Assembly (NCBI RefSeq): GCF_964642095.1 | Contig: NZ_OZ209244.1 | Coordinates: forward strand, 1,426,001-1,490,000 | DNA: 64,000 bases | Direction of reading: 5' to 3' | Source: Fretibacterium fastidiosum | GTDB taxonomy: Bacteria > Synergistota > Synergistia > Synergistales > Aminobacteriaceae | In this document: piece by piece, positions 41,617 to 50,276 of the stretch | Numbering within the stretch: position 1 is the first letter of the stretch | How the letters are laid out: each line of letters starts with the position of its first letter | The notes under the pieces: model-generated | Told to the model about the DNA's origin: nothing | Database searches by the model: none | The model's input: the letters and a program-made list of their open reading frames with translations, nothing else | Made by a program: the position numbers and the translations under genes

Positions 41617-42708
41617 ATGAAGGCAGCTGTTGGGTGTGATCACGCCGGTTTCGTCTTGAAGCGGGCCGTGCTGGACTTCCTGAAGGAGAGGGGGATCGAG
41701 GTTCAGGACTTCGGAACCTTCTCGGAGGACAGGGTGGACTATCCGGACTTCGCCCTGGAGGTCGCCCGTGCGGTCTCGCTGGGGGACGCCGACTGCGGCG
41801 TCCTGCTCTGTGGGACGGGGATCGGCATGGCCGTTGCGGCGAACAAGGTGAGCGGGGTCCGCGCCTCGGCCTGCAACGACGTCGAGAGCGCCAGGATGGC
41901 GAAGGCCCACAACGACTTGAACGTCATCACGCTCGGCGGGCGCTTCATCAAGCCGGAACAGGTCCGCGGGATCCTGGACGCCTGGCTCGCGACGCCCTTC
42001 GAGGGAGGGCGTCACGTGCAGCGCCTCAACAAGATCGCCATGGCGGAGCAAACGACCCTCAGCGTCGGCAGCTCAGGGGAGGGGCGCGTCGCCATCTTCA
42101 ACCATCCGCTGGTCCAGCACAAGGTGGGCATCATCCGGGACAAGGACACCAACGTCAAGGAGTTTCGGGCGCTGGTCCAGGAGATCGCGGGCCTGATGGT
42201 CTACGAGATCACGCGGAACCTCCCCCTCCAGGAGATCGAGGTGGAGACGCCCGTGGCCCGGACGAAGGCCCAGACCCTCGCGGGCAAGACGATCGCCGTC
42301 GTGCCCGTGCTGCGGGCGGGACTCGGCATGGTGGACGGCATCCTTCAGCTGATCCCCAACGCGAAGGTGGGGCACATCGGCCTGTACCGCGACCCGGACA
42401 CGCTGGTCCCCGTGGAGTACTACTGCAAGCTGCCGCAGGACGTGGAGGAGCGCGACGTCTTCGTCCTGGACCCCATGCTGGCCACCGGAGGGTCCGCGTC
42501 GGCCGCCATCTCCCTGATCAAGGAGCGGGGCGGGAAAAAGGTCTCGCTGGTCTGTCTGATCGCCGCCCCGGAGGGCATCGAGCGCGTCCACAGGGAGCAC
42601 CCGGACGTGGACGTCTTCATCGCCTCCCTGGACTCCCACCTGAACGATCACGGCTACATCGTCCCCGGCCTGGGGGACGCGGGCGACCGCCTGTTCGGGA
42701 CGAAGTAG
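41617..42708 (+). CDS. RpiB-Upp fusion: ribose-5-phosphate isomerase B and uracil phosphoribosyltransferase
   Basis: One uninterrupted 363-codon frame encodes two enzymes. Residues 1-145 are RpiB (CDHAGFVLKRAVLDFL; catalytic VLLCGTGIGMAVAANKV; CNDVESARMAKAHND). Residues ~155-363 are Upp (IFNHPLVQHKVGIIRDKDT; PVLRAGLGMVDGI; PRPP loop FVLDPMLATGGSA; uracil loop GDAGDRLFGTK). RpiB makes ribose-5-P, the precursor of PRPP that Upp uses to salvage uracil to UMP. TGGAGG precedes ATG 41617. A Met in the linker (MAEQTT) could be a second start but lacks a clear ribosome site. Confidence 0.9.
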   Translation: MKAAVGCDHAGFVLKRAVLDFLKERGIEVQDFGTFSEDRVDYPDFALEVARAVSLGDADCGVLLCGTGIGMAVAANKVSGVRASACNDVESARMAKAHNDLNVITLGGRFIKPEQVRGILDAWLATPFEGGRHVQRLNKIAMAEQTTLSVGSSGEGRVAIFNHPLVQHKVGIIRDKDTNVKEFRALVQEIAGLMVYEITRNLPLQEIEVETPVARTKAQTLAGKTIAVVPVLRAGLGMVDGILQLIPNAKVGHIGLYRDPDTLVPVEYYCKLPQDVEERDVFVLDPMLATGGSASAAISLIKERGGKKVSLVCLIAAPEGIERVHREHPDVDVFIASLDSHLNDHGYIVPGLGDAGDRLFGTK

Positions 42709-42718
42709 GGGCGCGCCC

Positions 42719-43603
42719 TTGCTCGACGTCAGGCTCTTGCTCCTGGGGCTGGGGGGGTTCTTCTGGGGCGGCATGATGACGCCCTTCTCCATCCGCCTGG
42801 CGGAGCGGTACGGGATCCTGGACGTTCCGGACCCCCGAAAGCTCCACACGAGGCAGATGCCGCGAGGGGCCGGCCTGGGCCTCTGGTTCGGCTATCTGCT
42901 CCTCGCCCTCTGCCTCGTGGGGCGCATGCCCACACTGCGCTGCTCGTCCCTGGGGGCGACGCTGATCTTCCTCTGCGGCTATCGGGACGACATGCACTCC
43001 CTGAGCCCGTTCCTGCGCCTGGCGCTCCACTTCGTCGCCTCCGCCCTGGCGGTCCTTCCGCTGCACCTGCCGTTTCTGACCTCGATCCTCGCCCTGGTGT
43101 GGGTGGCGGGGGTCACGAGCGCCTACAACCTCATCGACGGGGTGAACGGCCTCTGCATCTCCCTCTTCATGGCGTCCATGGCGGCGCTGTGCTTTCTGGA
43201 GGCGGCCCCCGTGGCCGTCTGCATGGGGGCGATGTCGCTTGGCGTCCTGTGCTGGAACTTCCCGGAGGCGCAGACGTTCCTCGGAGATGGCGGAAGCACG
43301 CTCCTGGGCTACCTGTTCGCCGTCCACTTCGCGGCCTCGGCGCTGCCCAGGGTGCCGGGGGCCGGGCTGCACGAGTCGATCCTGCTCCTCCTGCTCTTCG
43401 GGGGAGTCCCCGTCCTGGACACGATGGCCGCCTTCAGCCGCCGCATCCTGATGGGGCGCTCCCCCTTCTTTCCGGACCGGGGCCACCTGCACCACCTTCT
43501 GATGGCCCTGACGGGGTCCCCCCTGTGGTCGGTGGTCGTCCTCCTGGCCCTTCAGGCCCTCTCCCTGCTGGGGGGACTTGCCGTGTACGCACGGCTGCTG
43601 TAA
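42719..43603 (+). CDS. WecA/MraY-like polyprenyl-phosphate sugar-1-phosphate transferase
   Basis: This 294-residue membrane enzyme of the glycosyltransferase 4 family moves UDP-HexNAc phosphate onto undecaprenyl phosphate. Key motifs are KLHTRQMPRGAGLG, GYRDDMHSLSP (DD Mg site), AYNLIDGVNGLC (NxxDGxxG) and RGHLHHLL (HxHH-type loop, here HLHH). It starts at TTG 42719, 10 bases after upp. The length fits WecA/TagO rather than MraY. WecB follows, suggesting synthesis of a ManNAc-linked surface glycan or secondary wall polymer. Confidence 0.88.
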   Translation: MLDVRLLLLGLGGFFWGGMMTPFSIRLAERYGILDVPDPRKLHTRQMPRGAGLGLWFGYLLLALCLVGRMPTLRCSSLGATLIFLCGYRDDMHSLSPFLRLALHFVASALAVLPLHLPFLTSILALVWVAGVTSAYNLIDGVNGLCISLFMASMAALCFLEAAPVAVCMGAMSLGVLCWNFPEAQTFLGDGGSTLLGYLFAVHFAASALPRVPGAGLHESILLLLLFGGVPVLDTMAAFSRRILMGRSPFFPDRGHLHHLLMALTGSPLWSVVVLLALQALSLLGGLAVYARLL

Positions 43604-43635
43604 CGCTGAACGGTGAAAAAATGCGGGGTGCGGTA

Positions 43636-44775
43636 ATGCATAAAGTGACGTGTGTGGTTGGAACAAGGCCTGAGGCCATCAAGATGGCCCCGGTGATTCG
43701 CGTTCTTCGCGAGAACGGAAATTTTGACGTGACGGTGCTGGCGACGGGACAGCATACCGACATGCTGGTTCAGGCGCTGTCACACTTCTGCATCAAGGCG
43801 GACGTGAACCTCAACATCATGAGGCGCCGCCAGTCGCTGGACCACATCACCTCCTCGGTGCTGACGGGGGTGGGAAGCTTTCTGGACGGCGCGCCCCAGG
43901 ACATGATCCTGGTGCACGGGGACACCTCCACGACCCTGGCGGCGGCCCTGGCGGCCTTCTACCGCCACATCCCCATCGGCCACGTGGAGGCGGGCCTGCG
44001 AAGCCACAACATGGCCCTCCCCTTCCCCGAGGAGGCGAACCGGGTTTTGACGGACCGCCTGGCTTCCCTCTACTTCACGCCCACCGAGAGCGACGCGGAG
44101 AACCTGCGGCGCGAGGGCGTGGACCCCAGGAGGATTCACGTGACGGGGAACACGGTGATCGACGCGCTGTTCTGGACCCTGGAGAACCTGGCGCAGCCGG
44201 AGGTCCTGCGCGAGCTGCCCCCCGAAACGCCCCTCGTCCTCATGACGGCGCACCGCAGGGAGTCCTGGGGCGAGCCCCTGATGCGCATCTGCAGCGCGGT
44301 CTCCGAATTGATTCAGCAGAGGCCCTACGTTCGGGTCCTGGTCCCGCTCCACAAGAACCCGGAGGTCCGGGACCGCATCCAGGAGCGGCTGGGCATGTAC
44401 CCTCAGATGCTCTTCACGGAGCCCCTCTCCTACCCGGACTTCGTCTCCGCCATGAACCGGAGCCTCTTCATCCTCACCGACAGCGGGGGGATTCAGGAGG
44501 AGGCCACCGCGCTGCGCAAGCCCGTCCTGATCATGCGCACCCTGTCGGAGCGTCCGGAGGCGGTCACCCTGGGCACGGGGGTGCTGGTGGGCACGGAGCG
44601 CGAGACGATCCTCCGCGAATCCCTGCGCCTCCTGGACGACGCGGCCTATCGCCGCTCCTTCTCGGACCGGGGGATGCCCTTTGGGGACGGCACCGCGTCC
44701 CCCAGGATACGGGACGTCATCGGGCGCTTCTTCAACAGCGGCACCGACGAGGACTGGGAGATCGATTTGAAATGA
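43636..44775 (+). CDS. wecB: UDP-N-acetylglucosamine 2-epimerase
   Basis: WecB interconverts UDP-GlcNAc and UDP-ManNAc. The 379-residue protein shows VVGTRPEAIKMAPVIRVLRE at the N-terminus, GDTSTTLAAALAAFY, GHVEAGLRSHN, MTAHRRESWGEP and LTDSGGIQEEATALRKPVL. ATG 43636 is given; ATG 43621 in the same frame is also possible. The stop overlaps murA. With the WecA-like gene upstream it supplies a polymer precursor. Confidence 0.95.
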   Translation: MHKVTCVVGTRPEAIKMAPVIRVLRENGNFDVTVLATGQHTDMLVQALSHFCIKADVNLNIMRRRQSLDHITSSVLTGVGSFLDGAPQDMILVHGDTSTTLAAALAAFYRHIPIGHVEAGLRSHNMALPFPEEANRVLTDRLASLYFTPTESDAENLRREGVDPRRIHVTGNTVIDALFWTLENLAQPEVLRELPPETPLVLMTAHRRESWGEPLMRICSAVSELIQQRPYVRVLVPLHKNPEVRDRIQERLGMYPQMLFTEPLSYPDFVSAMNRSLFILTDSGGIQEEATALRKPVLIMRTLSERPEAVTLGTGVLVGTERETILRESLRLLDDAAYRRSFSDRGMPFGDGTASPRIRDVIGRFFNSGTDEDWEIDLK

Positions 44776-46034
44776 ACGTGATGAGGATAGAGGGGGGGCG
44801 GCCCCTTCAGGGGACGGTCCGCACTCAGGGGGCCAAGAACGCCGCGCTTCCCGTCATGGCGGCCTGCCTGCTCCTGAAGGGGGGGGCGCTGACGCTCGCC
44901 AACGTCCCGGAGCTCTACGACGTGAGCACGATGATGGAGCTGCTGACGGCGCTGGGCGTCACGGCGCGGCGGGAGGGCAAGGAGGTGACCCTCGGCGTCG
45001 CCGACGAGGTGTCCTGGGAGGCGCCGGAGTCCCTGGTCCGCAAGATGCGGGCCTCGTCCCTGGTGCTGGGGCCCCTCCTGGCCCGCTGCGGGCGGGCCGC
45101 CCTGCCCCTGCCCGGCGGCTGTTCCATCGGCAGCCGGCCCATCGACCTGCACCTCAAGGGGCTCGTCCAGATGGGGGCGAAGATCGAGATACGGAACGGC
45201 GTCGTCTGCGCTCAGGCGGACCGCCTGCGGGGCCGGCGCATCTACCTGGACTTTCCGTCGGTGGGGGCCACGGAGAACCTGATGATGGCCGCGGCGTTGG
45301 CACAGGGGGAGACGATCATCGAGAACATAGCGCGGGAGCCGGAGATCGACAACCTGGCGGCCGTCCTGCGCAGCATGGGCGTGCCCATCGACATGGAGGG
45401 GACGGGCTGCGTCCGCATCAAGGGTGTGGAGGAGGTGCGGTCCTGCCGGGAGCGGGTCATCCCCGACCGCATCGAGGCCTGCACCTACCTCCTGGCCGGG
45501 GTGATGACGGGTGGCAGGGTCACGGTGGAGGACGCCATCCCGGCCCACATCGATTCCCTCCTGGCGAAGCTGGAGGAGGCCGGGGTGCGGTTTGCGGTCA
45601 ACGGCAGCGCCGTGACCGTCTTCCCCGCGGACCGGCTGCAGTCCGTCTCCCTCAAGACGATGCCCTTTCCGGGCTTCCCCACGGACCTCCAGCCCCAGAT
45701 GGCCGCCGCTCTCTCCCTCGCAGAGGGGACCAGCGTCATCGAGGAGAGCGTCTTTCAGGCGCGCTTCCTCTACGCGGCGGAGCTCAACCGCATGGGGGCG
45801 GACATCCGCGTCAAGGGGGACACCGCCGTGATCAGCGGCGTGGAGCGGCTGAGCGGCGCCAACGTCAAGGCGACGGACCTCCGGGCGGGGGCGGCGCTCA
45901 TCATCGCGGGCCTCGCCGCTCAGGGGCGAACCCAGGTGGAGGACATGGTCCACGTCTGGCGCGGCTACGAGGCCATCGACGTCAAGCTGCGCTCCCTGGG
46001 CGCGCAGGTGGAGCTGGCGGAGGACGTGAGGTGA
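44772..46034 (+). CDS. murA: UDP-N-acetylglucosamine 1-carboxyvinyltransferase
   Basis: MurA catalyses the first committed step of peptidoglycan synthesis. The 420-residue protein has GTVRTQGAKNAALPVMAACL, the fosfomycin-target Cys at C117 in LPLPGGCSIGSRPIDLHLKG, and ATDLRAGAALIIAGLAAQG near the end. It overlaps wecB at its start and the next gene at its stop. Confidence 0.96.
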   Translation: MNVMRIEGGRPLQGTVRTQGAKNAALPVMAACLLLKGGALTLANVPELYDVSTMMELLTALGVTARREGKEVTLGVADEVSWEAPESLVRKMRASSLVLGPLLARCGRAALPLPGGCSIGSRPIDLHLKGLVQMGAKIEIRNGVVCAQADRLRGRRIYLDFPSVGATENLMMAAALAQGETIIENIAREPEIDNLAAVLRSMGVPIDMEGTGCVRIKGVEEVRSCRERVIPDRIEACTYLLAGVMTGGRVTVEDAIPAHIDSLLAKLEEAGVRFAVNGSAVTVFPADRLQSVSLKTMPFPGFPTDLQPQMAAALSLAEGTSVIEESVFQARFLYAAELNRMGADIRVKGDTAVISGVERLSGANVKATDLRAGAALIIAGLAAQGRTQVEDMVHVWRGYEAIDVKLRSLGAQVELAEDVR

Positions 46035-46921
46035 TGGAGGTCCCCCGCTCCGACGCCCATGGGGGGCAGCCGGAGGGCGAAACGCCGCGCCGTGGCCTCT
46101 CGGCGATCGAGGTCTACGCCTTCGTGGGGCCGGCGGGCACGGGCAAGAGCCAGCGCGCCTCCCACGTGGCGCGCCAGTACGGCATCGACCTGATCATCGA
46201 CGACGGCCTGGTCGTCGCCAGGGGCCGCATCATGGCGGGGCGCAGCGCCAAGTCGGAGACGAACATGGTGCGGGCCATCCGGCGGGCGATCTTCGACTAC
46301 GCGCCGCACCGCGAGGAGGTCCTGAAGTACCTGTCGGCCCGCGCGCTCCGCGCCCCCTGCCGGCTGATGATCCTGGCCACGTCGGAGGGCATGGTCCGCA
46401 AGATCACCGCCAAGCTGGGGCTCAACGACCCCGTGGCGTTCATCGACATCCACGACGTGGCCACGCCGGAGGAGATATCCCTCGCGCTGCGGGAGCGGCG
46501 GGAGAAGAAGCAGCACGTCGTCCCCGTGGCGCGGGCGCAGATCCAGCGCAACTTCGCGGGGAAGCTGGTGAGCCAGATCCGCGGCCTCTTCAAGAGCAGG
46601 GACCGCGACGAGGCCCGCAACACCGTGGTCAAGCCGCCCTTCAGCTTCGACGGGAAGGTGACGATCGAGAAGGACGCGATCCAGGCCATGTGCCGGCACC
46701 TGCTGGAGCTGGGGGAGCACGTGCAGAAGATCCACGAGCTTGAGATTCAGGCCGACGACGACAGCCTGGAGATCAACGTGGTGCTGGACCTGAGGCTTCG
46801 GGACCGAAGCGCCCTCAGCATCGCCCGCCTCCTCCAGAAGAAGACGAGCACGGGCCTGAGCTACTTCACGGGCATGGACGTCCGGCGGGTCAACATCAAG
46901 ATCAACGAGGTGTCCTTTTAG
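46034..46921 (+). CDS. P-loop ATP-binding protein with C-terminal Gls24/Asp23-like domain
   Basis: This is a 295-residue soluble protein. A Walker A loop (VYAFVGPAGTGKSQRASHVA) lies near residue 35. A conserved DLIIDDGLVVARGRIMAGRS segment follows, and the C-terminal ~90 residues (VTIEKDAIQAMCRHLLELGE; LDLRLRDRSALSIARLLQKK; VNIKINEVSF) resemble an Asp23/Gls24-type domain. ATG 46034 overlaps the murA stop by one base. The function is unknown; the position between murA and the isoprenoid genes suggests a cell-envelope-linked role. Confidence 0.7.
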   Translation: MEVPRSDAHGGQPEGETPRRGLSAIEVYAFVGPAGTGKSQRASHVARQYGIDLIIDDGLVVARGRIMAGRSAKSETNMVRAIRRAIFDYAPHREEVLKYLSARALRAPCRLMILATSEGMVRKITAKLGLNDPVAFIDIHDVATPEEISLALRERREKKQHVVPVARAQIQRNFAGKLVSQIRGLFKSRDRDEARNTVVKPPFSFDGKVTIEKDAIQAMCRHLLELGEHVQKIHELEIQADDDSLEINVVLDLRLRDRSALSIARLLQKKTSTGLSYFTGMDVRRVNIKINEVSF

Positions 46922-46941
46922 GGAAGCAGGGGGGTGAACGC

Positions 46942-47565
46942 ATGGACGACAAGGAGCGGGACGCGGCGTGGGAGGCCGCATGGGAAGACCTGCGGGGCCG
47001 CGTGGCCGCCTGCAGGCGCTGCGGCCTGTGCGAGGCGCGGACGAACACGGTCTTTGGCCAGGGGGCGGTCCGCACCCCCATCGTGATGGTGGGCGAGGGG
47101 CCCGGCGCCGACGAGGACGCTCAGGGGCTGGCCTTCGTGGGACGGGCGGGCCAGCTTTTGACGAAGATCCTGAGCGCCGCGGGGATCGACCGGGAGTCCG
47201 TGTTCATCACGAACGTCGTGAAGTGCCGTCCCCCCAACAACCGCACCCCAACTCAGGAGGAGATGCTGAAGTGCGCGGACTTCCTGGAGGCCCAGCTCCT
47301 GCTGCTGAGGCCCCGGATTTTGGTGTGCCTGGGGAACACGCCGCTGAAGTGGCTCCTTCGGACGTCGGAGGGCATCACGGCTCTGCGGGGCCGCTGGTTC
47401 GATTGGCGGGGCGTTCAGCTCTTCCCGATGTTCCATCCGAGCTACCTGCTGCGCAACGACTCGCGGCAAAAGGGGAGCCCCAAGGACCTGACGTGGCAGG
47501 ACGTGCAGAACCTCAAGGCGCGCCTGGACGAGATCACAAAGAGGAAAGGAACGGAGGCCAATTGA
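46942..47565 (+). CDS. Uracil-DNA glycosylase, family 4 (Fe-S)
   Basis: This 207-residue enzyme removes uracil from DNA. The Fe-S cysteines lie in CRRCGLC near residue 27, with further Cys at VVKCRPPNN and ILVCLGN. The catalytic loop is VGEGPGADEDAQGLAFVGRA, and the product-binding motif is PMFHPSYLLRN. GGGG precedes ATG 46942, and the end overlaps uppS (TTGA). Confidence 0.93.
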   Translation: MDDKERDAAWEAAWEDLRGRVAACRRCGLCEARTNTVFGQGAVRTPIVMVGEGPGADEDAQGLAFVGRAGQLLTKILSAAGIDRESVFITNVVKCRPPNNRTPTQEEMLKCADFLEAQLLLLRPRILVCLGNTPLKWLLRTSEGITALRGRWFDWRGVQLFPMFHPSYLLRNDSRQKGSPKDLTWQDVQNLKARLDEITKRKGTEAN

Positions 47566-48260
47566 GCGAGAAGAGAGTGCCGGAACACCTGGCGATCATC
47601 CTGGACGGCAACGGAAGGTGGGCCAGGCGCCGCGGGCTGCCGCGGCTCATGGGGCACCGGGCCGGCCTGCGCAAGCTGGAGGAGATGGTTCACCTCGTCA
47701 AAAAGGCGGGGATCCGCTACTTCTCGGTCTATGCGTTCTCGACGGAGAACTGGAGCCGTCCGGAGATGGAGGTCGCGGGCCTGATGAGCCTGTTCCGCTA
47801 CTACATCCGGCGCAAGGTGGAGGCCATCAAGGCGGAGGGGGCCCGCATACGCTTCGCGGGGCGGCGCGACCGCCTGCCCCCGGACCTGCTGGAGCTGATG
47901 CGCCACGCGGAGGAGCGGACGAAGGACGAGAGCGTCCTGGATTTCATCCTGTGCATCAACTACGGCGGACGTCCGGAGGTCCTGGATGCCGTCAACGCGC
48001 TTTACGCGAGCGGGCACCGCGGGACGGTGACGGAGGCGGACCTGCGGCGCTTCCTCTACCTTCCGGACGTTCCGGACCCGGACCTCGTGATCCGCACCAG
48101 CGGTGAGCTGCGGCTGAGCAACTTCTGGCTTTGGGAAGCCGCCTACAGCGAGCTCTACTTCACGGAGGCCTATTGGCCGGACTTCGACGAGGCCGCCCTC
48201 AGGGCGGCGCTCGAGGACTATGCGGGGCGGGAGAGGCGCTATGGCGGGCTTAAGGCCTAG
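47562..48260 (+). CDS. uppS: Isoprenyl transferase (undecaprenyl diphosphate synthase)
   Basis: UppS condenses isopentenyl units into the C55 lipid carrier. The 232-residue protein from TTG 47562 (GGAGG upstream) shows LAIILDGNGRWARRRGLPRL with catalytic Asp15, YAFSTENWSRP and DLVIRTSGELRLSNFWLWEA. It starts in a four-base overlap with the glycosylase and ends inside cdsA. Confidence 0.95.
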   Translation: MSEKRVPEHLAIILDGNGRWARRRGLPRLMGHRAGLRKLEEMVHLVKKAGIRYFSVYAFSTENWSRPEMEVAGLMSLFRYYIRRKVEAIKAEGARIRFAGRRDRLPPDLLELMRHAEERTKDESVLDFILCINYGGRPEVLDAVNALYASGHRGTVTEADLRRFLYLPDVPDPDLVIRTSGELRLSNFWLWEAAYSELYFTEAYWPDFDEAALRAALEDYAGRERRYGGLKA

Positions 48261-49059
48261 CGGCGAGCTTCAGCTGCGCACGGTGAGCGCCCTCGTGATC
48301 GCGGCGGGCGTGATCGCGGGGATCTACTTCGGCGGCTGGGCCTGGCTTGGGATATCGCTGGCTCTGGCGCTGCTCTCCCTGGGCGAGTACTACCGTATGC
48401 TGTCCAAGCGCATGAAGCTTTCGCGGGGCATCGGCTACATCTGCGCCCTGGCCGTGATGCTGTCGAGCGCCGAGGGCGTGCAGCCCGTCTCCATCACCAT
48501 GACGCTCTCCCTCAGCGCCTACGTGATCTTCATGATCGAGATGATGCGCCGTCAGGCCACGGGGCAGAGCTTTGCGGTGAACAACGTGGGCGGCACCCTG
48601 TCCGGCGTCGTCTTCATCGTGGTGCCCTGGACGTGCATCGTGCTGCTCCGGAGGCTGCCGACGGGCTCCCTCGTCCTGTTCACGCTCTTCGCCTGCACCT
48701 GGGGCTGCGACGTCATGGCCTACTTCGTCGGAAGTCGCTGGGGGCGCAGCAGCCTCTGCGAGTACATCAGTCCCCGAAAGACCGTCGAGGGCTTCATCGG
48801 CGGCGCCATGGGCAGCCTGCTGACCTGTGCCCTCGTCATCTTTTTGATGGAGCAGCCGCCCTATCCGCTCTTCATCATCGGGGTCATCTGCGGCATCGCG
48901 GGACAGCTGGGGGACCTGGCCGAGTCCCTGGTGAAGCGCGAGCTTGGGGAGAAGGATTCGGGGGCGCTGATCCCCGGACACGGAGGCGTCCTGGACCGCT
49001 TCGACAGCATCCTGCTGAACGGCCTGCTGACGTACCTCGTCTTCGGCCTGCTCCTGTGA
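48241..49059 (+). CDS. cdsA: Phosphatidate cytidylyltransferase
   Basis: CdsA makes CDP-diacylglycerol for phospholipid synthesis. It is a 272-residue polytopic protein with the signature YISPRKTVEGFIGGAMGSLL and KRELGEKDSGALIPGHGGVL followed by DRFDS. ATG 48241 lies within the uppS 3' end (20-base overlap), as is common for this pair. Confidence 0.95.
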   Translation: MAGLRPSGELQLRTVSALVIAAGVIAGIYFGGWAWLGISLALALLSLGEYYRMLSKRMKLSRGIGYICALAVMLSSAEGVQPVSITMTLSLSAYVIFMIEMMRRQATGQSFAVNNVGGTLSGVVFIVVPWTCIVLLRRLPTGSLVLFTLFACTWGCDVMAYFVGSRWGRSSLCEYISPRKTVEGFIGGAMGSLLTCALVIFLMEQPPYPLFIIGVICGIAGQLGDLAESLVKRELGEKDSGALIPGHGGVLDRFDSILLNGLLTYLVFGLLL

Positions 49060-49067
49060 GGACGACC

Positions 49068-50231
49068 ATGACGACGGGCGGGACGGGACGAAAGCGCGTG
49101 GCCGTGATCGGCGCGACGGGAAGCGTCGGCAGCGCCATCCTCTCCGTGTGCCGCGCGCACCCGGACGAGGTCGAGGTGCGGGCCCTGGCGGCCCGCAGGC
49201 CTTCCGAAAAACTGAGGATGCTCTCGCGGGAGTTTGAGGCTACAATGCTCTGTGCCCATGACGCGCCGCGGGGGACGGAGGGGTTCCTCACGGGCCCGGA
49301 GGGGCTGGTGGCCATCGCGGAGAGCCCGGAGGTCGATCAGGTGCTCTTCGCCTCGTCGGGGACGGCGGCCATACCGGCGCTGCAGGCCGCGCTTCGGGCG
49401 GGCAAGGAGGTCTCCCTGGCCAACAAGGAGAGCATCGTGGTGGCGGGCCCTTGGGTCATACCCCTCGTCTCCCGGCCCGACCAGCTGCGCCCGCTGGACA
49501 GCGAGCACAACGCGATCTGGCAGTGCCTGCACGGCGAGGGAGAGGGACGCGCCGTGAGGTCCATACGCCTCACGGCCTCGGGCGGCCCCTTCAGGACCTG
49601 GACGGCGGAGGAGCTGAAGACGGTGACGCCCGATATGGCCCTGAAGCACCCTGTCTGGGCCATGGGGGCGAAGATCACGATCGACAGCGCGACGCTGATG
49701 AACAAGGGCATCGAGCTGATCGAGGCGATGTTCCTCTTCGGCCTCGAACCGGCTCAGGTGGACGCGCTGGTGTCGCCGGGTTCCTTTGTCCATGGCCTCG
49801 TGGAGTTCACGGACGGCAGCGTCAAGCTCCTGGCCGCGACGCCCGACATGCGTCTGCCCGCGGCCTCCTGCATCTTCTGGCCGGAACGCCGATTTCCCGC
49901 GCCGGACTTTGCGCCGCCGCTTCTGGTGCCCCGCACGATCTCCTTTGAGGCACCGGACCCGGTGCGCTTCCCCGCGATGCGGATAGCGCGGACGGCGATG
50001 GAGCGGCGCGGCGCGTACCCGGCCCTTCTGGTCGGTTCGGACGAGGTGGCGGTGGATCGCTTTCTGAAGGGGCAGATCGGCTTTACGGACATCGCCGCGG
50101 TGGTTGAGGAAACGCTGGAGTCCTGTCCGCTCCCCGCGCCGGGGTCCCTTGAGGAGGCGCTCTTTGCGCTGGAGGAGGGCCGGCGCCGCGCCGCGGCCGT
50201 CTGCGACGGCCTGTCGAGGTGCAGGGCGTAA
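49068..50231 (+). CDS. dxr: 1-deoxy-D-xylulose 5-phosphate reductoisomerase
   Basis: Dxr commits DXP to the MEP isoprenoid pathway. The 387-residue protein has the NADPH motif IGATGSVGSAIL, the SLANKESIV segment, metal ligands in PLDSEHNAIWQCL, and KHPVWAMGAKITIDSATLMN. The usually conserved HPQS motif reads SPGS here (VSPGSFVHGLVEFTDGSVK), an unusual substitution. TGAGGA precedes ATG 49068, nine bases after cdsA. Confidence 0.93.
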   Translation: MTTGGTGRKRVAVIGATGSVGSAILSVCRAHPDEVEVRALAARRPSEKLRMLSREFEATMLCAHDAPRGTEGFLTGPEGLVAIAESPEVDQVLFASSGTAAIPALQAALRAGKEVSLANKESIVVAGPWVIPLVSRPDQLRPLDSEHNAIWQCLHGEGEGRAVRSIRLTASGGPFRTWTAEELKTVTPDMALKHPVWAMGAKITIDSATLMNKGIELIEAMFLFGLEPAQVDALVSPGSFVHGLVEFTDGSVKLLAATPDMRLPAASCIFWPERRFPAPDFAPPLLVPRTISFEAPDPVRFPAMRIARTAMERRGAYPALLVGSDEVAVDRFLKGQIGFTDIAAVVEETLESCPLPAPGSLEEALFALEEGRRRAAAVCDGLSRCRA

Positions 50232-50276
50232 GAGGTCGCCGCCCGTTGGGTTAAAACTTTTGGAGGTTTCGATACC

